DNA of 64,000 bases, from assembly GCF_009497895.1 (NCBI RefSeq), contig NZ_CP033116.1, positions 1,922,001 through 1,986,000 of the forward strand, given 5' to 3'. Positions 42,127 through 51,722 of the stretch are shown here, one piece after another. A program made the translations under genes and the position numbers. Each line of letters starts with the position of its first letter. The stretch's first letter is position 1. The notes under the pieces were generated by a model. That model was not told where the DNA came from. It worked only from the letters and a program-made list of their open reading frames with translations, and did no database searches. The DNA comes from Halopseudomonas pelagia (GTDB taxonomy: Bacteria > Pseudomonadota > Gammaproteobacteria > Pseudomonadales > Pseudomonadaceae).

Positions 42127-42312
42127 CTATGAACGACCAGCCGCCGCATTCAAGATCCAAGCTTCAACCTCATGCTTCAGCCAACGACTGGCTTTACCGA
42201 TTTTAACCTGCCTCGGAAATTCTCCATTCTTAATTCGTGCGTAGATGGATTTTCTACTTAGACTGACTTTATCTGACACCTCGTGGAAGTTCAGCAGAAC
42301 CAGATCAGTCAT
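42127..42312 (-). CDS. AlpA-family phage/island transcriptional regulator (excisionase-like)
   Basis: A 61-residue DNA-binding protein. 'FHEVSDKVSLSRKSIYARI' is the helix-turn-helix, followed by 'GEFPRQVKIG' and 'SRWLKHEVEAWI', the AlpA signature. AlpA proteins activate integrases and excision of P4-like elements and islands. The ATG at 42312 is preferred because the in-frame ATG at 42327 overlaps the ribosome site GGGGAGG. It lies about 0.4 kb left of a tRNA-end repeat, so it is probably the marker gene of an integrated element. No integrase is in the window. Confidence 0.9.
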   Translation of the reverse strand: MTDLVLLNFHEVSDKVSLSRKSIYARIKNGEFPRQVKIGKASRWLKHEVEAWILNAAAGRS

Positions 42313-42702
42313 GGTGCGCCTCCCCATTAACTCCGAGAAGAGGTAATACAGTTTTATTATTGATTTTTTTTCGGTTAAACATTTTATTTGCCCTTAGCCA
42401 GGGCATCCGTGCGTTATTTCTACCCGTTCAATTCGACTGCGTGCCCAAGGGATAGATGGCATCGCAGTAGCACGCGGGAGGTTCTGGCAAGACCTCATAG
42501 GCAAATACTATTGTAATAAGCCTAATCGGTCAATAAATAATCCTTGACATTTGTATAGCCACCTATTTTCGTGCTGTCAACTCTTAGGAGCGCTGGGTTG
42601 TAGGTGTGCTTTCCAAGGAGAGTTAATGTGTATGCTGGTTTGTATGCTGTATTTTATAAAATTCATAATGTGTTGATATGCATACAAAAATACCTGTAAA
42701 TA
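42313..42702. other. gene-free stretch between AlpA gene and attachment site
   Basis: About 390 bases with no supported gene. It is AT-rich next to the AlpA gene and again near 42640-42700, as is common at island ends. Confidence 0.5.
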
Positions 42703-42722
42703 GAATCCAGTCTCCCCGACCA
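42703..42722 (+). repeat. tRNA 3'-end fragment, probable attachment site
   Basis: GAATCCAGTCTCCCCGACCA matches the end of a tRNA: the tail of the T-loop, the T-stem, a seven-base acceptor strand CTCCCCG, discriminator A and the encoded CCA. The upstream half of a tRNA is missing. The acceptor implied (CGGGGAG) and the A-CCA end fit tRNA-Pro. A lone 3' end is the mark left by an element that inserted in a tRNA gene, so this is probably the right-hand att site with the element on its left. An AlpA gene nearby agrees. Confidence 0.6.
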
Positions 42723-42933
42723 AAACCTTTTTCAGGTGTTCCCACTCTGTCTCATTCCGCCCTGGACCCGCTGGGGCGAGCCTTGCGGCTCTCAGCCTTT
42801 TCTCGTTATGCCTCTTTGTAGCTATCCATTGGAGAAACCGAGAGCATTGGTATCCCTTAACGGGAAGATCAAAGCTTAGTTTATATACTGGAAATGTAGG
42901 GCCCGCCATTGCCTGAAGAGATTTGTCTGGGGC

Positions 42934-42958
42934 AAAAAAAAGCCCGCTAAGCGGGCTT
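42934..42958 (-). terminator. rho-independent terminator of the DUF1329 operon
   Basis: AAGCCCGC (42940-42947), TAA, GCGGGCTT (42951-42958), with a run of A's at 42934-42941 that becomes a U-run on the minus-strand transcript. It lies 30 bases past the DUF1329 stop. Confidence 0.9.
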
Positions 42959-42987
42959 AAAGGGGAGCAGCTTACTTCACAAAAAAA

Positions 42988-44316
42988 TCAGTTGCCGGTA
43001 GCACGCATATGCTGAACGCTGAACATTTCCGGTGTGCTAAGGCTAGGATCAACCTGACCCTTGAACTGACCGGTGGTGCAATGCATCGCCTGAACGTCGA
43101 TCATGCTGAAGCTGTCATCAATTGACACGCCTGTGCCCTTGTTGGCAGGCAGGTGGTGGTCCGGATGCGCCTGGCCGATGGTAAAGGTCTTCCACAGCTT
43201 TCCGCTGCGATCATAAGAGACGGTGCGTGGAATGGTGAAGGTTTGCGCATCGATGAAATGCACGCGCTTGGACAGAGGATGGCTGTCATCAACCGGAGAA
43301 GCCTCCACTTCATAGACCTTGCGTAACTGCCAGGTTATGTTCGGGAAACAGCCGCCTTGGCCTCCAAAAGCCACCACCTGATAGCCATCGCTGTCGCTAT
43401 GGGTTTCTGCGTCCAGTGTTAGGTCATTGTGGTTGTAGAAGGGCATCAGCATGTGCCGCGTTCCCTTATAGTTCCAGTTCATGTCGGAGATACGGCCATT
43501 GTATCCCTCAAAATCTTCGATCATCAGGTCGGAACCCAAGAAAGCGTCAGTGACCTGTCCAGTGGCCAGGCGACGCACACGCCGCTGAAATCCCAGATAC
43601 AGCCAGGAATTGTCTCGCTTGAGGTCATCCTGCGCACGGTGAATCAACAGCTGAGTATTGCGCACGTCGTATGGCTCGAGTACCTGCACGTAGATACCAC
43701 GAAACAGTTCTGAGGGGTTTGGGGTTATTGTCGGAACAGGCTCATGGTTGACGCGACCAGTAAAGTTCAGGAAATGAAAGTTGAACTTGATAGTACGTTC
43801 CAGCTTGCCGGAGTTCATGTCTCGATATTTCCAATAAAATGGTGCAATCGCGGCGCTGTCTCCCCAGTTGTAGCCGTATTTGTAGTTCCATGCGAGCTTT
43901 TCACCTGCTCTGGGATCATTAGTATCGGGCTCTTCAAGAAATGGCCGTCCAGCGACCCAACCGTTTATTTCACCGACGCTATCCCCCAGTGAGACCTGTC
44001 CGAGACCATTGCGGCTAGCCTCGATATAGCCTGGGTGCAGATCGAAGGAAGTGGTCTCGCCTACAGTAACCTCCAACCAGCCCTGCTCGATAAAATTGGC
44101 GAAGGCAGGATCAATGATGTCCTTGAACTGCGCAAGGTTGTCCTGGTTGATGACCATTCCCGCCTGCAATCCATCATGGGATGGGACGTCGTCCTGGTAG
44201 GGATGAAAGCTACTATTGATCAGGGCATCGTTCGCCAGCACGCTAGTGCTGAACAGGCTGGCGAGCATGCTGCCAGCGAGGGCGGAACGGGTGAAATGCT
44301 TGAGTGTTATGTTCAT
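42988..44316 (-). CDS. DUF1329-family periplasmic protein
   Basis: A 442-residue exported protein with a signal peptide (residues about 1-28, ending S-V-L-A-N). The rest fits DUF1329, a periplasmic protein that commonly travels with DUF1302 and an RND transporter in Pseudomonas; the fold is thought to resemble lipid-carrying LolA-type proteins. I infer a carrier for a hydrophobic compound between the RND pump and the outer membrane. GAGGA precedes the ATG. Last gene of a four-gene minus-strand operon. Confidence 0.88.
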   Translation of the reverse strand: MNITLKHFTRSALAGSMLASLFSTSVLANDALINSSFHPYQDDVPSHDGLQAGMVINQDNLAQFKDIIDPAFANFIEQGWLEVTVGETTSFDLHPGYIEASRNGLGQVSLGDSVGEINGWVAGRPFLEEPDTNDPRAGEKLAWNYKYGYNWGDSAAIAPFYWKYRDMNSGKLERTIKFNFHFLNFTGRVNHEPVPTITPNPSELFRGIYVQVLEPYDVRNTQLLIHRAQDDLKRDNSWLYLGFQRRVRRLATGQVTDAFLGSDLMIEDFEGYNGRISDMNWNYKGTRHMLMPFYNHNDLTLDAETHSDSDGYQVVAFGGQGGCFPNITWQLRKVYEVEASPVDDSHPLSKRVHFIDAQTFTIPRTVSYDRSGKLWKTFTIGQAHPDHHLPANKGTGVSIDDSFSMIDVQAMHCTTGQFKGQVDPSLSTPEMFSVQHMRATGN

Positions 44317-44331
44317 AGTTATTCCTCGTAA

Positions 44332-46212
44332 TCAGAAGCTGTAACGTACGGTCAACTGGAGTTCGTCTTCTTTTTGGGCCATGCCGATAGGGCCTGCGCG
44401 GAAACGTCCCAAAGGCTCATAGCCACCCAGTCCAAGAGTTTGTCCTTCGGCATGGCCAGGTGCGCCGGCGGTAAAGGGGTCCCAAGGGTTACAGCTACGG
44501 CAATCATCGAACTCGCGGGCGCCACGGCCAACTTTGATATTTGCGCCACCGACAATTTTCAGGTTGTCGCTGACCAACCATTCAATGCTGGGAGCGATGG
44601 CGCTGGCTTCTGCCTTGAAGTCGTGCGCTGCCAGAATTTGTGGGCTCAAACGATCGTTCATCCACCAGCCCTTGATCAGCAGCGTGCCGATGAAGTTCTC
44701 TTCCCAGTCAGGCATGCCGGCCTTGCCCAGCGGACGATCTTCGAGCTGGTGCTCGTGGATCTTCTGCCCGAACAATTGGCCGGAGAACAGGAACGCTCGT
44801 TTGCTGTTGAGGAAGGGCAGGAAGATGTTCTTGTCGGCACCGACGACGAAGCGGGTTACGTCCGACTCCGAATACAGGCGGGACTGCAAGGTGTTGGCGA
44901 ACTCTTCCCCGTCGGTGTGGGCCACTTCCATGCGGAATACGGTGTCGATGCCCTGGGCGTAGTAATCCAGTGATCCACCGATCAGGTTGACTCGAGGAAA
45001 GTGGATATCGAAAGCGATCAGGCTCGGCCATACCGCGGTTTCACCAGTGAAGCCATTCTGACCTGGAATGCCACCACGCAATGAAGGCAATTGCGAGCGG
45101 TAGGTGAGGGCGTTCAGGGAGAAGCCAATATCGCCATACACACCCTCCAGCTTCAGGCCGAACTGGCCATTGGACAGACTCCAGGCCGGCATATGCGCCT
45201 TGCGGATGCCGATCTGACCGGGACCGAAGTCAGTCGCGAACACTCCGCCTGCGAAGTTGGCGACGGTACCGCCGTTCTCCCACAGGTTGTTCATGCCGCG
45301 GAAGAAGCAAGCTGCATCAAGGATGTTGTTCGGCGAACCGCACTGGCCGATGTCATGGGGGCGGAAGCGGTCGAAGTTCCAGACGAAGGACAGGTTCAAG
45401 TCGTCGAAAATCTCGCCAGGTCCCATCCGATAGTCGGTCTTCAGAATCCACATGGGGATGCGAATGTCCTGCAGCTCGTCATAGATGTTGTTGCGTGAGA
45501 AATCTACCGGGTTGATCACGTCAAGCACGCGGAATAGATCGGTGCGGCCCCAGACCACTTGCTGTTTACCCAAGCGGGTGCTGAGGATATGGCCGTTGTC
45601 CAGCCCGTAATCGAAGTCCACGTACAGCTCGCGGATGAAGTCCAGCCGGTCGTTGAACTCGCCGTAGCGCAGATCGTTAGTGTCCTTGTCGAGGTAACCG
45701 TTGATACAGCCACGGCTGTCCACGTCACAAGGGCGAACTGGTACGCCGAAAGCAACGCCGCCATCGGTATCATGCAGTTGTTCGCCCAGCACTATCATGC
45801 CTTCGTTGGGGTTGTTGGCCTCGTCAAAGGAGTTGGGCAAGGCCAGGCCGCTGCCATGGGGGACGCTATTACCCCCGCCGATATTTTCGATCATTACCGG
45901 CCCGCCGGCATTGCGTCCGTATTCATTCTTGTTCAGGTCGTATACGCCGTCATAAGAGCCGCGCAGGACGGCGTTCCAGGAGACGTTGCTGAACAGTCCA
46001 AACTCGCCGATTTTGCGCTCCGCATTCAATTGCATGGTGTTGCGGAATTTGGACAACCCCACGCTATCGCGAACGAAGGTGGCATTTTCGTAGTAGCCGG
46101 AATATCTGATCTCCTCATCAGCAACCGCGCTGGCGAGGGGAGTCAGAGCCAGACCGGCGCTTCCAAGCAGAGTCAGGCTCCAGTGCTTCAGGCCTTTTAT
46201 TGTTGTTTGCAT
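44332..46212 (-). CDS. DUF1302-family outer-membrane protein
   Basis: A 626-residue exported protein. The signal peptide ends at about residue 31 (L-A-S-A-V-A-D), and the rest is rich in alternating aromatic/hydrophilic beta strands, ending in R-Y-S-F, the terminal phenylalanine expected of outer-membrane barrels. DUF1302 proteins are predicted barrels found next to DUF1329 genes. A channel for hydrophobic molecules is a reasonable guess. AGAGGA lies before the ATG; the DUF1329 gene follows after 15 bases. Confidence 0.88.
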   Translation of the reverse strand: MQTTIKGLKHWSLTLLGSAGLALTPLASAVADEEIRYSGYYENATFVRDSVGLSKFRNTMQLNAERKIGEFGLFSNVSWNAVLRGSYDGVYDLNKNEYGRNAGGPVMIENIGGGNSVPHGSGLALPNSFDEANNPNEGMIVLGEQLHDTDGGVAFGVPVRPCDVDSRGCINGYLDKDTNDLRYGEFNDRLDFIRELYVDFDYGLDNGHILSTRLGKQQVVWGRTDLFRVLDVINPVDFSRNNIYDELQDIRIPMWILKTDYRMGPGEIFDDLNLSFVWNFDRFRPHDIGQCGSPNNILDAACFFRGMNNLWENGGTVANFAGGVFATDFGPGQIGIRKAHMPAWSLSNGQFGLKLEGVYGDIGFSLNALTYRSQLPSLRGGIPGQNGFTGETAVWPSLIAFDIHFPRVNLIGGSLDYYAQGIDTVFRMEVAHTDGEEFANTLQSRLYSESDVTRFVVGADKNIFLPFLNSKRAFLFSGQLFGQKIHEHQLEDRPLGKAGMPDWEENFIGTLLIKGWWMNDRLSPQILAAHDFKAEASAIAPSIEWLVSDNLKIVGGANIKVGRGAREFDDCRSCNPWDPFTAGAPGHAEGQTLGLGGYEPLGRFRAGPIGMAQKEDELQLTVRYSF

Positions 46213-46259
46213 GGCAGTTCCTCTTGCAGGGTGGAAGGGGCGAGCTGACGGCGGTGCCG

Positions 46260-48713
46260 TCAGGAGGCACCCTGTATCAGCCCGTCTTCCACCCCATGCT
46301 GGGTAGATGACGGGAATGCTTGGTCGGATGAAAGATCGGCATGCAGCACGCCGTCGTCATCCACGTAAACATCGGTAATGAAGCGCGGACGCATGACCAG
46401 CACCCAAGCCGGTACCAGCAGCATGGCGGCAATGCCGTTGATGACGATCATCACGCACAGCAGCATCGCGGCATCGGCCTGAAAGCGCAGATCGGAGAGA
46501 ATGACCCACATGATGATTCCGGCCATCAGCGTGATCGCGGTGAAGCTGATCGCCATACCCGTGGTAGCGATGGAGCGCCGCACCGCATCGCGCAGATCGC
46601 CGGTTTTGGCCATTTCTTCGCGGATGCGATCCATCATGTAGATTGAGTAGTCGATGCCTACCCCGATACCCACTGCGATCACCGGCACCGTATTGATATC
46701 AATGCCCAGTCCGCTGATGCCCATATAGGCGTAGGTCAGAGCTGTGGCGAAAAGCATCGCCAGCAGCATCATCAGGCCGGCGTGCCAGGAGGTGTAGAAC
46801 AGCATCACGAAACCAAAGATCAGCAGGAACACCAAGGGCAGCACGATCAGGTTGGTCTCGAACGCGGACTCGTTCATGGCCGCCGCGACACCCATGGTGC
46901 CACCAGCCAGGCGAATGCTCAGCCCCTCGACCTTGCCTTCATTAGCGTCAATCCATTGTTGGGCCATATGGATTGCTCGGCGGATGGTCTCGCCCTGGCG
47001 GTCCTTGTAATAGAAAACCAGGTTGGCGATGCGGTCGTCGGTGTCATTGAACTCGTTCAGAGCACCGGGGATGGGGCTGGAGGCCATGTAGGTAAACATC
47101 AATCCACCGACATAGTCCGCATCGTGTGGGATCTGGAACCAGCGCGGATCATCGTTATGCATCAGCCGGTTGACCTGCTTGACCAGGTCGGGCAACCCCT
47201 TGCTGCCGCCTACGCTCGGGTCGCCAAGCATATGCGCCTGCAAATCACCTAGCGCACGCAGAACCTCTGGCTGCTTCAAGCCGCCGACCTGCTCGTGCTC
47301 AGCGATGATGTACAGCTCCTCCGAACCGGGGAAGCGATCATTCACTTCCTTCGAGGAGACATTGTAATCATGTTCTGGGTAGAGGATTGGGGAGCCTGGC
47401 TCCGAATCACCTATGCGCACGTTGGCGGCGGAGAACAGCCCAGCCACGATCGCCAGCGCGGCGATACCGAGCATCACCGGGGCTGCGCCTGGGCGTGCGA
47501 CCATGCGCGAACAGGCGCCGCCGATGTAACGTAAAGCGGTTTCACGAAGCTCTGGATTTTTCGGTGTTGGCAGGATCGAGAGCAGCAAAGGCACCCCGAT
47601 CAGTACCGTCAGGATCACAGTCGAGGCCCAGAGCGAGGCATAGATTCCCAGTTTGGTGTTCAGCGCGATGGAGCCGATGGCAATAAGCGATAGCCCGACC
47701 GCATCCGATACCACGCCCAGCGAGCCCGGCCGGAACAGACTTTCAAAGGTGGCACGAGCGGCCTGCTGACCGTTGCCCGACACGCGAACTTCAGCGTAAT
47801 ACCGTTCAACTAACTGCACCCCGTGACTCATGGCGCGAGCGGCAATCAGAAAGGGAATAACCAGGCCCAGCGGGTCGAGATTAAATCCCAACAGACTGAT
47901 AATTCCGAGCCCCCAGATGGTCGACACCATCACCCCGCCGAGCGGGATCAATACGCCATAGGCCTTGCGGAAATGGAAGATCAGCAGGGCGAGCATGATC
48001 AGCACGGTGAAGATGAAGATCTGCAGGATCTGGTCCATATAGGTATAGGCCCAGCCGACCAGCACCGGTTGACCGGTGGCGTAGATGGTCATCCCGTCGC
48101 GGGCTTCGTTATCGCGCAGCAATTGCAGTTGGGCAAAGGTGTTTTCGTAGTCCAGCTGGCCCTCGATCAACTGCGCCTTGACCAATGCCATCTTGAAATC
48201 TGGCGAGACTAGCGGCCCGTAGATCCGGGGATTGGCGGCTACATCAGCGCGCATGGCGGCCAGTTGCTCTTCGCTATAGTCGTTCTGCTGCGCATCAAAG
48301 TAGGGTTCGGAGTTGATCGATCCCACTTCGGTCAGCCAGATTTTGCGAGAGTTGCGATGGGTTACGCTGGTGACCAGGTTGTGGTTTACGCCGGGCAAGT
48401 TATCGACCGCGTGGGTGATACGGTCGATGGTCGCCAGATTCTCATTGCTGAAGATGTCCCCGTCTTCGAAGGCAACGCCAACCACGAGCACATTGGCGCC
48501 GCCGAAGCTGTCCTTGATGCTGTTATGCAACTCTATGTAGGGATGCTGCTGGGGCAGCAGATCGGCAAAATCGGTGTATATCTTCAGCCCAGGTATGCGC
48601 AGAGCGAACAACAGGGTGAGTAGTGCGATGGCGGCCAGTACCTTGCGTGGGTTGTTGAATATCCACACTTCGAGGCTGTGCATGGCATGGGTAAATCGAT
48701 GCATTCCAGGCAT
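46260..48713 (-). CDS. RND-superfamily (MMPL/HAE3-like) transporter
   Basis: An 817-residue inner-membrane transporter with about 12 membrane segments and two large periplasmic loops. The key 'GIGVGIDYSIYMMDRIREE' segment lies in the second half and an equivalent 'AARAMSHGVQLVERY' in the first. The size and the lack of membrane-fusion and TolC partners fit the MMPL/HAE3 branch, which moves lipids and hopanoids. With DUF1302 and DUF1329 it probably forms an envelope-spanning route for a hydrophobic substrate. GAGGAAA precedes the ATG. Confidence 0.9.
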   Translation of the reverse strand: MPGMHRFTHAMHSLEVWIFNNPRKVLAAIALLTLLFALRIPGLKIYTDFADLLPQQHPYIELHNSIKDSFGGANVLVVGVAFEDGDIFSNENLATIDRITHAVDNLPGVNHNLVTSVTHRNSRKIWLTEVGSINSEPYFDAQQNDYSEEQLAAMRADVAANPRIYGPLVSPDFKMALVKAQLIEGQLDYENTFAQLQLLRDNEARDGMTIYATGQPVLVGWAYTYMDQILQIFIFTVLIMLALLIFHFRKAYGVLIPLGGVMVSTIWGLGIISLLGFNLDPLGLVIPFLIAARAMSHGVQLVERYYAEVRVSGNGQQAARATFESLFRPGSLGVVSDAVGLSLIAIGSIALNTKLGIYASLWASTVILTVLIGVPLLLSILPTPKNPELRETALRYIGGACSRMVARPGAAPVMLGIAALAIVAGLFSAANVRIGDSEPGSPILYPEHDYNVSSKEVNDRFPGSEELYIIAEHEQVGGLKQPEVLRALGDLQAHMLGDPSVGGSKGLPDLVKQVNRLMHNDDPRWFQIPHDADYVGGLMFTYMASSPIPGALNEFNDTDDRIANLVFYYKDRQGETIRRAIHMAQQWIDANEGKVEGLSIRLAGGTMGVAAAMNESAFETNLIVLPLVFLLIFGFVMLFYTSWHAGLMMLLAMLFATALTYAYMGISGLGIDINTVPVIAVGIGVGIDYSIYMMDRIREEMAKTGDLRDAVRRSIATTGMAISFTAITLMAGIIMWVILSDLRFQADAAMLLCVMIVINGIAAMLLVPAWVLVMRPRFITDVYVDDDGVLHADLSSDQAFPSSTQHGVEDGLIQGAS

Positions 48714-48723
48714 GTCGGTTTCC

Positions 48724-49725
48724 TCAGTTAGTACTGGCCGCTAAGGCCTTTGGGAGTGGAATATTCAGCAGGAGCCCTCGGCCACCAGCCGCCAGAAGGT
48801 GCTGATTGGGAAGCAAACGCCCTGCGCGCAGATAGAGGGGTTGATCAGGCGTAGTCAGGGGCGTCCAGCGTTGGCCGCGCAGTTGCAGCACGGTGGCGTT
48901 TTCACCTACCGCGTAGAGTCCTTGCGGGCCATCAATAAAGCCAAAGATGGGTGCTTCGGTGCCGGTACGCTGACGTTGCCAGGTCACTCCGGCATCGCTG
49001 GTGTGCCAGATAAACCCATTCAGTCCGCCTACCCACCCTTGCTCTAGAGAGGTGTAGTGACTGGCGTGCGGATAGAACTCATCCGGCAGGCTGCCGGATG
49101 GCTCCCAATTGCGGCCACCGTCTACAGTGACGAACCGCAAGCCGTACTCCCCGGTGACGATAGCTTGCTCGTCATTGACGAACTGCAGGGTGGTAAATAT
49201 GGCATCCTCGTCGAGGCTCATCTCACCCCACGTCTGACCTTGATCAGCACTGCTTTGCAAGGTGCTGAATGCGCCTGCCGCCCACCAGCTGCCATCAGGC
49301 GCGCAAGTCGCCGCCATCATCTGTTCACTGCTGGGCAGTGCGTGAGCAGTCCAGTTCTGTGCCTGGGGATCGGCATGCCAGAGTTGGTTATCGAAGCTCA
49401 GGGCAATAAAACTGCCATCGGGGCAGACATCCAGATCGATCAGACTCATATCGGTAGGTAGCTGTTGGCGCTGCCATTGCTGCCCGTTATCCAGGCTGCT
49501 TACGGCCACACCTTGATTACCAACCAACAGGGTGACCTGTGCATTGCTGGCCATTGCCTGATAGAAATCGGTACGCTGATTTGGCTGTTTTGCCTGTTGG
49601 GTAACGGCATCCAGGTCAAGAGCGGCTTCGCAACCGCCCAATACCATCCCAAGGCTGACAAGGGCGATAGAAGGGAAAAGACGTATTAACGGAGGGCGCT
49701 CAAAGCGCCGTAGGGCAATTAACAT
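48724..49725 (-). CDS. YCF48/BNR-repeat lipoprotein
   Basis: A 333-residue protein with a lipoprotein signal (lipobox L-G-G-C about 30 residues in) and a beta-propeller of repeated 'S.D.G.tW' blades ('SSADQGQTWGEMS', 'TVDGGRNWEPSG', 'TSDAGVTWQRQ'), the YCF48/Hcf136 type. Such genes precede RND/DUF1302/DUF1329 genes in Pseudomonas. Role: assembly or sensing at the envelope, unknown. The start at 49725 is used because the longer frame begins at 49788, inside the predicted sigma-54 promoter and upstream of the transcription start. First gene of the operon. Confidence 0.85.
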   Translation of the reverse strand: MLIALRRFERPPLIRLFPSIALVSLGMVLGGCEAALDLDAVTQQAKQPNQRTDFYQAMASNAQVTLLVGNQGVAVSSLDNGQQWQRQQLPTDMSLIDLDVCPDGSFIALSFDNQLWHADPQAQNWTAHALPSSEQMMAATCAPDGSWWAAGAFSTLQSSADQGQTWGEMSLDEDAIFTTLQFVNDEQAIVTGEYGLRFVTVDGGRNWEPSGSLPDEFYPHASHYTSLEQGWVGGLNGFIWHTSDAGVTWQRQRTGTEAPIFGFIDGPQGLYAVGENATVLQLRGQRWTPLTTPDQPLYLRAGRLLPNQHLLAAGGRGLLLNIPLPKALAASTN

Positions 49726-49777
49726 GTACGTCACCACTGTTTGTTTTTGTATAAGTAAAGCGACTACGCAGCATGTA

Positions 49778-49792
49778 GCAACGCCCATGCCA
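49778..49792 (-). promoter_or_regulatory. sigma-54 (-24/-12) promoter of the YCF48-RND operon
   Basis: On the minus strand the sequence reads TGGCAT-GGGCG-TTGC, one mismatch from TGGCAC-N5-TTGC, with GG and GC exactly 12 bases apart. Transcription would start near 49767, about 42 bases before the YCF48 ATG. Activator-type palindromes lie upstream at 49902-49950. Confidence 0.7.
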
Positions 49793-49901
49793 GCATGCTG
49801 GGCGCGCCCTATCTCTCATTTCAAGTTATTGTAAAATATGAGTTTTATTGTTTGTTTCGTGCTGAGGAATGGGCTCGGGAGAGCCTAAGCTTCCAAGGAA
49901 C

Positions 49902-49950
49902 TTGATCAATTGATCAACTCTGCTGAAGCTGTTTCTCTTTTGATCAAAAG
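49902..49950 (-). promoter_or_regulatory. tandem activator sites (TTGATCAA palindromes) of the YCF48-RND operon
   Basis: TTGATCAATTGATCAA (49902-49917) and CTTTTGATCAAAAG (49937-49950) are perfect palindromes with centres 34 bases apart. They lie about 140-175 bases upstream of the predicted start site, the normal range and pairing for XylR/DmpR upstream activating sequences. The same palindrome precedes the phenol operon at 51901. Confidence 0.7.
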
Positions 49951-50012
49951 CGCAAAATGCAACCGGTCGTCGAGACGGAGGGCAGGTCTAGGGGGGAGAG
50001 GAGCGGGCAGCG

Positions 50013-51722
50013 TCAGAAGGTATGTGAAACGTCGCTTTTTTTCAGTCGGTAAGCTAGTGCGGGGCGGCTCAGGCCAAGCAGCCGGGCAGCTTTTGATACG
50101 TTCTGTTCGGCCATCTGCATGGCTTTGAGCATCAGTTGCTGCTCTAGTACTTCAAGGCTGATGCCTTCCGCGATGATACGGCTGGCCCAATCGCCGTCCG
50201 CCACCGCCGTTGACTGCACGTCGACAAGCTGCCCCGTGGCGTTAAGACGTTCCTCGTGTTTGCTGTCCGGATCGTCGGGGAATACCGCAAATAACGAGTC
50301 CTGGCTGATTGTTTCGTTGCTGTCGGTCAGGATCACTCCGCGCTCGATCACATTCTCGAGTTCACGAATATTGCCCGGCCAACGATAACGGAGGCATAGC
50401 TCCAGTGCTTTGTCTGAAAGGCCCAACGTGCGTTTGTTGTATTCGTTATGGAATTTTTTCAGAAAGTGTTCTGCCAATAGCGGGAGGTCTTCCAAGCGCT
50501 CGCGCAAGGGAGGAATCTTGACCGGGAACACATTCAATCGGTAGTACAGGTCTGCACGGAAGCGGCCGTTCTGCACTGCTTCGGCAAGTGATTCGTTGGT
50601 GGCGGCAATGACGCGAACGTCAATGCTGCGGGTGCGGTTATCGCCGACCCGTTCGAGCTCGCCTTCCTGCAGAACCCGCAACAAGGTCGCTTGCGCGCGG
50701 GGGGACAGCTCAACCACCTCATCGAGGAAAATGGTACCGCCGTGCGCTCGTTCAAAACGGCCCTGGCGAGACTGGTTGGCGCCGGTGTAGGCGCCTTTTT
50801 CCACGCCAAACAGTTCTGCCTCAATCAGGTCCGGCGGGATAGCGGCGCAGTTCACTGCTACGAAGGGTTGCTCAGCGCGCTCACTGCTTAGGTGCACGCT
50901 GCGTGCGATAACTTCCTTGCCAACCCCGGTTTCTCCAAGCAACAGCACCGAAACCTTGCCTTTGGCGGCCTTGTCGATCATCTGACACACGGTCTTGTAG
51001 GCGTGGGACTGGCCTATACCATAGTACTGCCCCTGCTGCTTTTCCAGGCTGGTACGCAGTGAACTCACCTGGCTCTGCAGGTCATATAACTCCTCGATAA
51101 TCGGGTCGCTGCGAAAGTACTGCTTGAACTCCTCTGCGTCCTCCCACTCTTCTGCAGGTTTGCCGGTAATCAGGCATTTTTCATCTCCGCAGCCACGGCA
51201 ACTGGTCTCACGGAAGATGATTTCTCGACCCATAAAAGAAGAGGTATAGGCGCATGCATATCCCAGCAGCGCCCAACACGCGGGATCTTCCATCATGCCC
51301 AGTTCAGTTTGGCAGATCTCGACTTCGAAAGAGTCGATCCACTCCAGCTCACCGTAAAAGTGGCCAGACTGCTGATCCAGGTCGATCTGAATCGGCCGCA
51401 CCTTGACCATGCCCTTGAGTGAATGCAGTTGCGGGCCAGCAAGAAAGATGTCCAGCTCGCTGGAGTGAGGTCGCAGATGGCGCGCAAGTTCGGCGTCCTT
51501 TACACCGGACTGGTAGCCCATGCGCATGAAGAAGCCCTTGGCCCGTTCAATCCCCAGGCTATTGACCAACTCGCGGCGGAAATTCGCCATGGAGGATACC
51601 TGCATCAGAAGCATCCGCTGTTCGCCAAACCAGATTTTTCCTTCAGCACTTTGAAAGCGAATTTGTTCGCTCAGATCAAGGTAATCCGAGTATTGGACCT
51701 GGGGCTTGTAGCTGATCGCCAT
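50013..51722 (-). CDS. dmpR: XylR/DmpR-type sigma-54 activator of phenol degradation
   Basis: A 569-residue activator in four parts. The N-terminal XylR_N sensor and V4R domain (to about 205, with the C-x2-C and C motif 'SCRGCGDEKC') bind the aromatic effector. A linker leads to the AAA+ domain with Walker A 'GETGVGKE', the sigma-54 contact loop 'GAYTGA' and Walker B 'GGTIFLDEV'. The C-terminal Fis-type helix-turn-helix is 'NVSKAARLLGLSRPALAYRL'. It is divergent from dmpK, as in the classical dmp locus, and activates the operon on binding phenols. Palindromes on both sides suggest that it also controls the YCF48-RND operon behind it. Confidence 0.95.
   Translation of the reverse strand: MAISYKPQVQYSDYLDLSEQIRFQSAEGKIWFGEQRMLLMQVSSMANFRRELVNSLGIERAKGFFMRMGYQSGVKDAELARHLRPHSSELDIFLAGPQLHSLKGMVKVRPIQIDLDQQSGHFYGELEWIDSFEVEICQTELGMMEDPACWALLGYACAYTSSFMGREIIFRETSCRGCGDEKCLITGKPAEEWEDAEEFKQYFRSDPIIEELYDLQSQVSSLRTSLEKQQGQYYGIGQSHAYKTVCQMIDKAAKGKVSVLLLGETGVGKEVIARSVHLSSERAEQPFVAVNCAAIPPDLIEAELFGVEKGAYTGANQSRQGRFERAHGGTIFLDEVVELSPRAQATLLRVLQEGELERVGDNRTRSIDVRVIAATNESLAEAVQNGRFRADLYYRLNVFPVKIPPLRERLEDLPLLAEHFLKKFHNEYNKRTLGLSDKALELCLRYRWPGNIRELENVIERGVILTDSNETISQDSLFAVFPDDPDSKHEERLNATGQLVDVQSTAVADGDWASRIIAEGISLEVLEQQLMLKAMQMAEQNVSKAARLLGLSRPALAYRLKKSDVSHTF

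Noticed and set aside
42577..42909. 110-residue minus-strand ORF left of the DUF1329 operon
   Set aside because: It runs antisense through the tRNA 3' fragment; 'GETGF' is the reverse reading of a T-loop/acceptor stem, a well-known source of false ORFs.
49726..49788. Longer YCF48 start at 49788
   Set aside because: It would start inside the -24/-12 promoter, upstream of the predicted transcription start.
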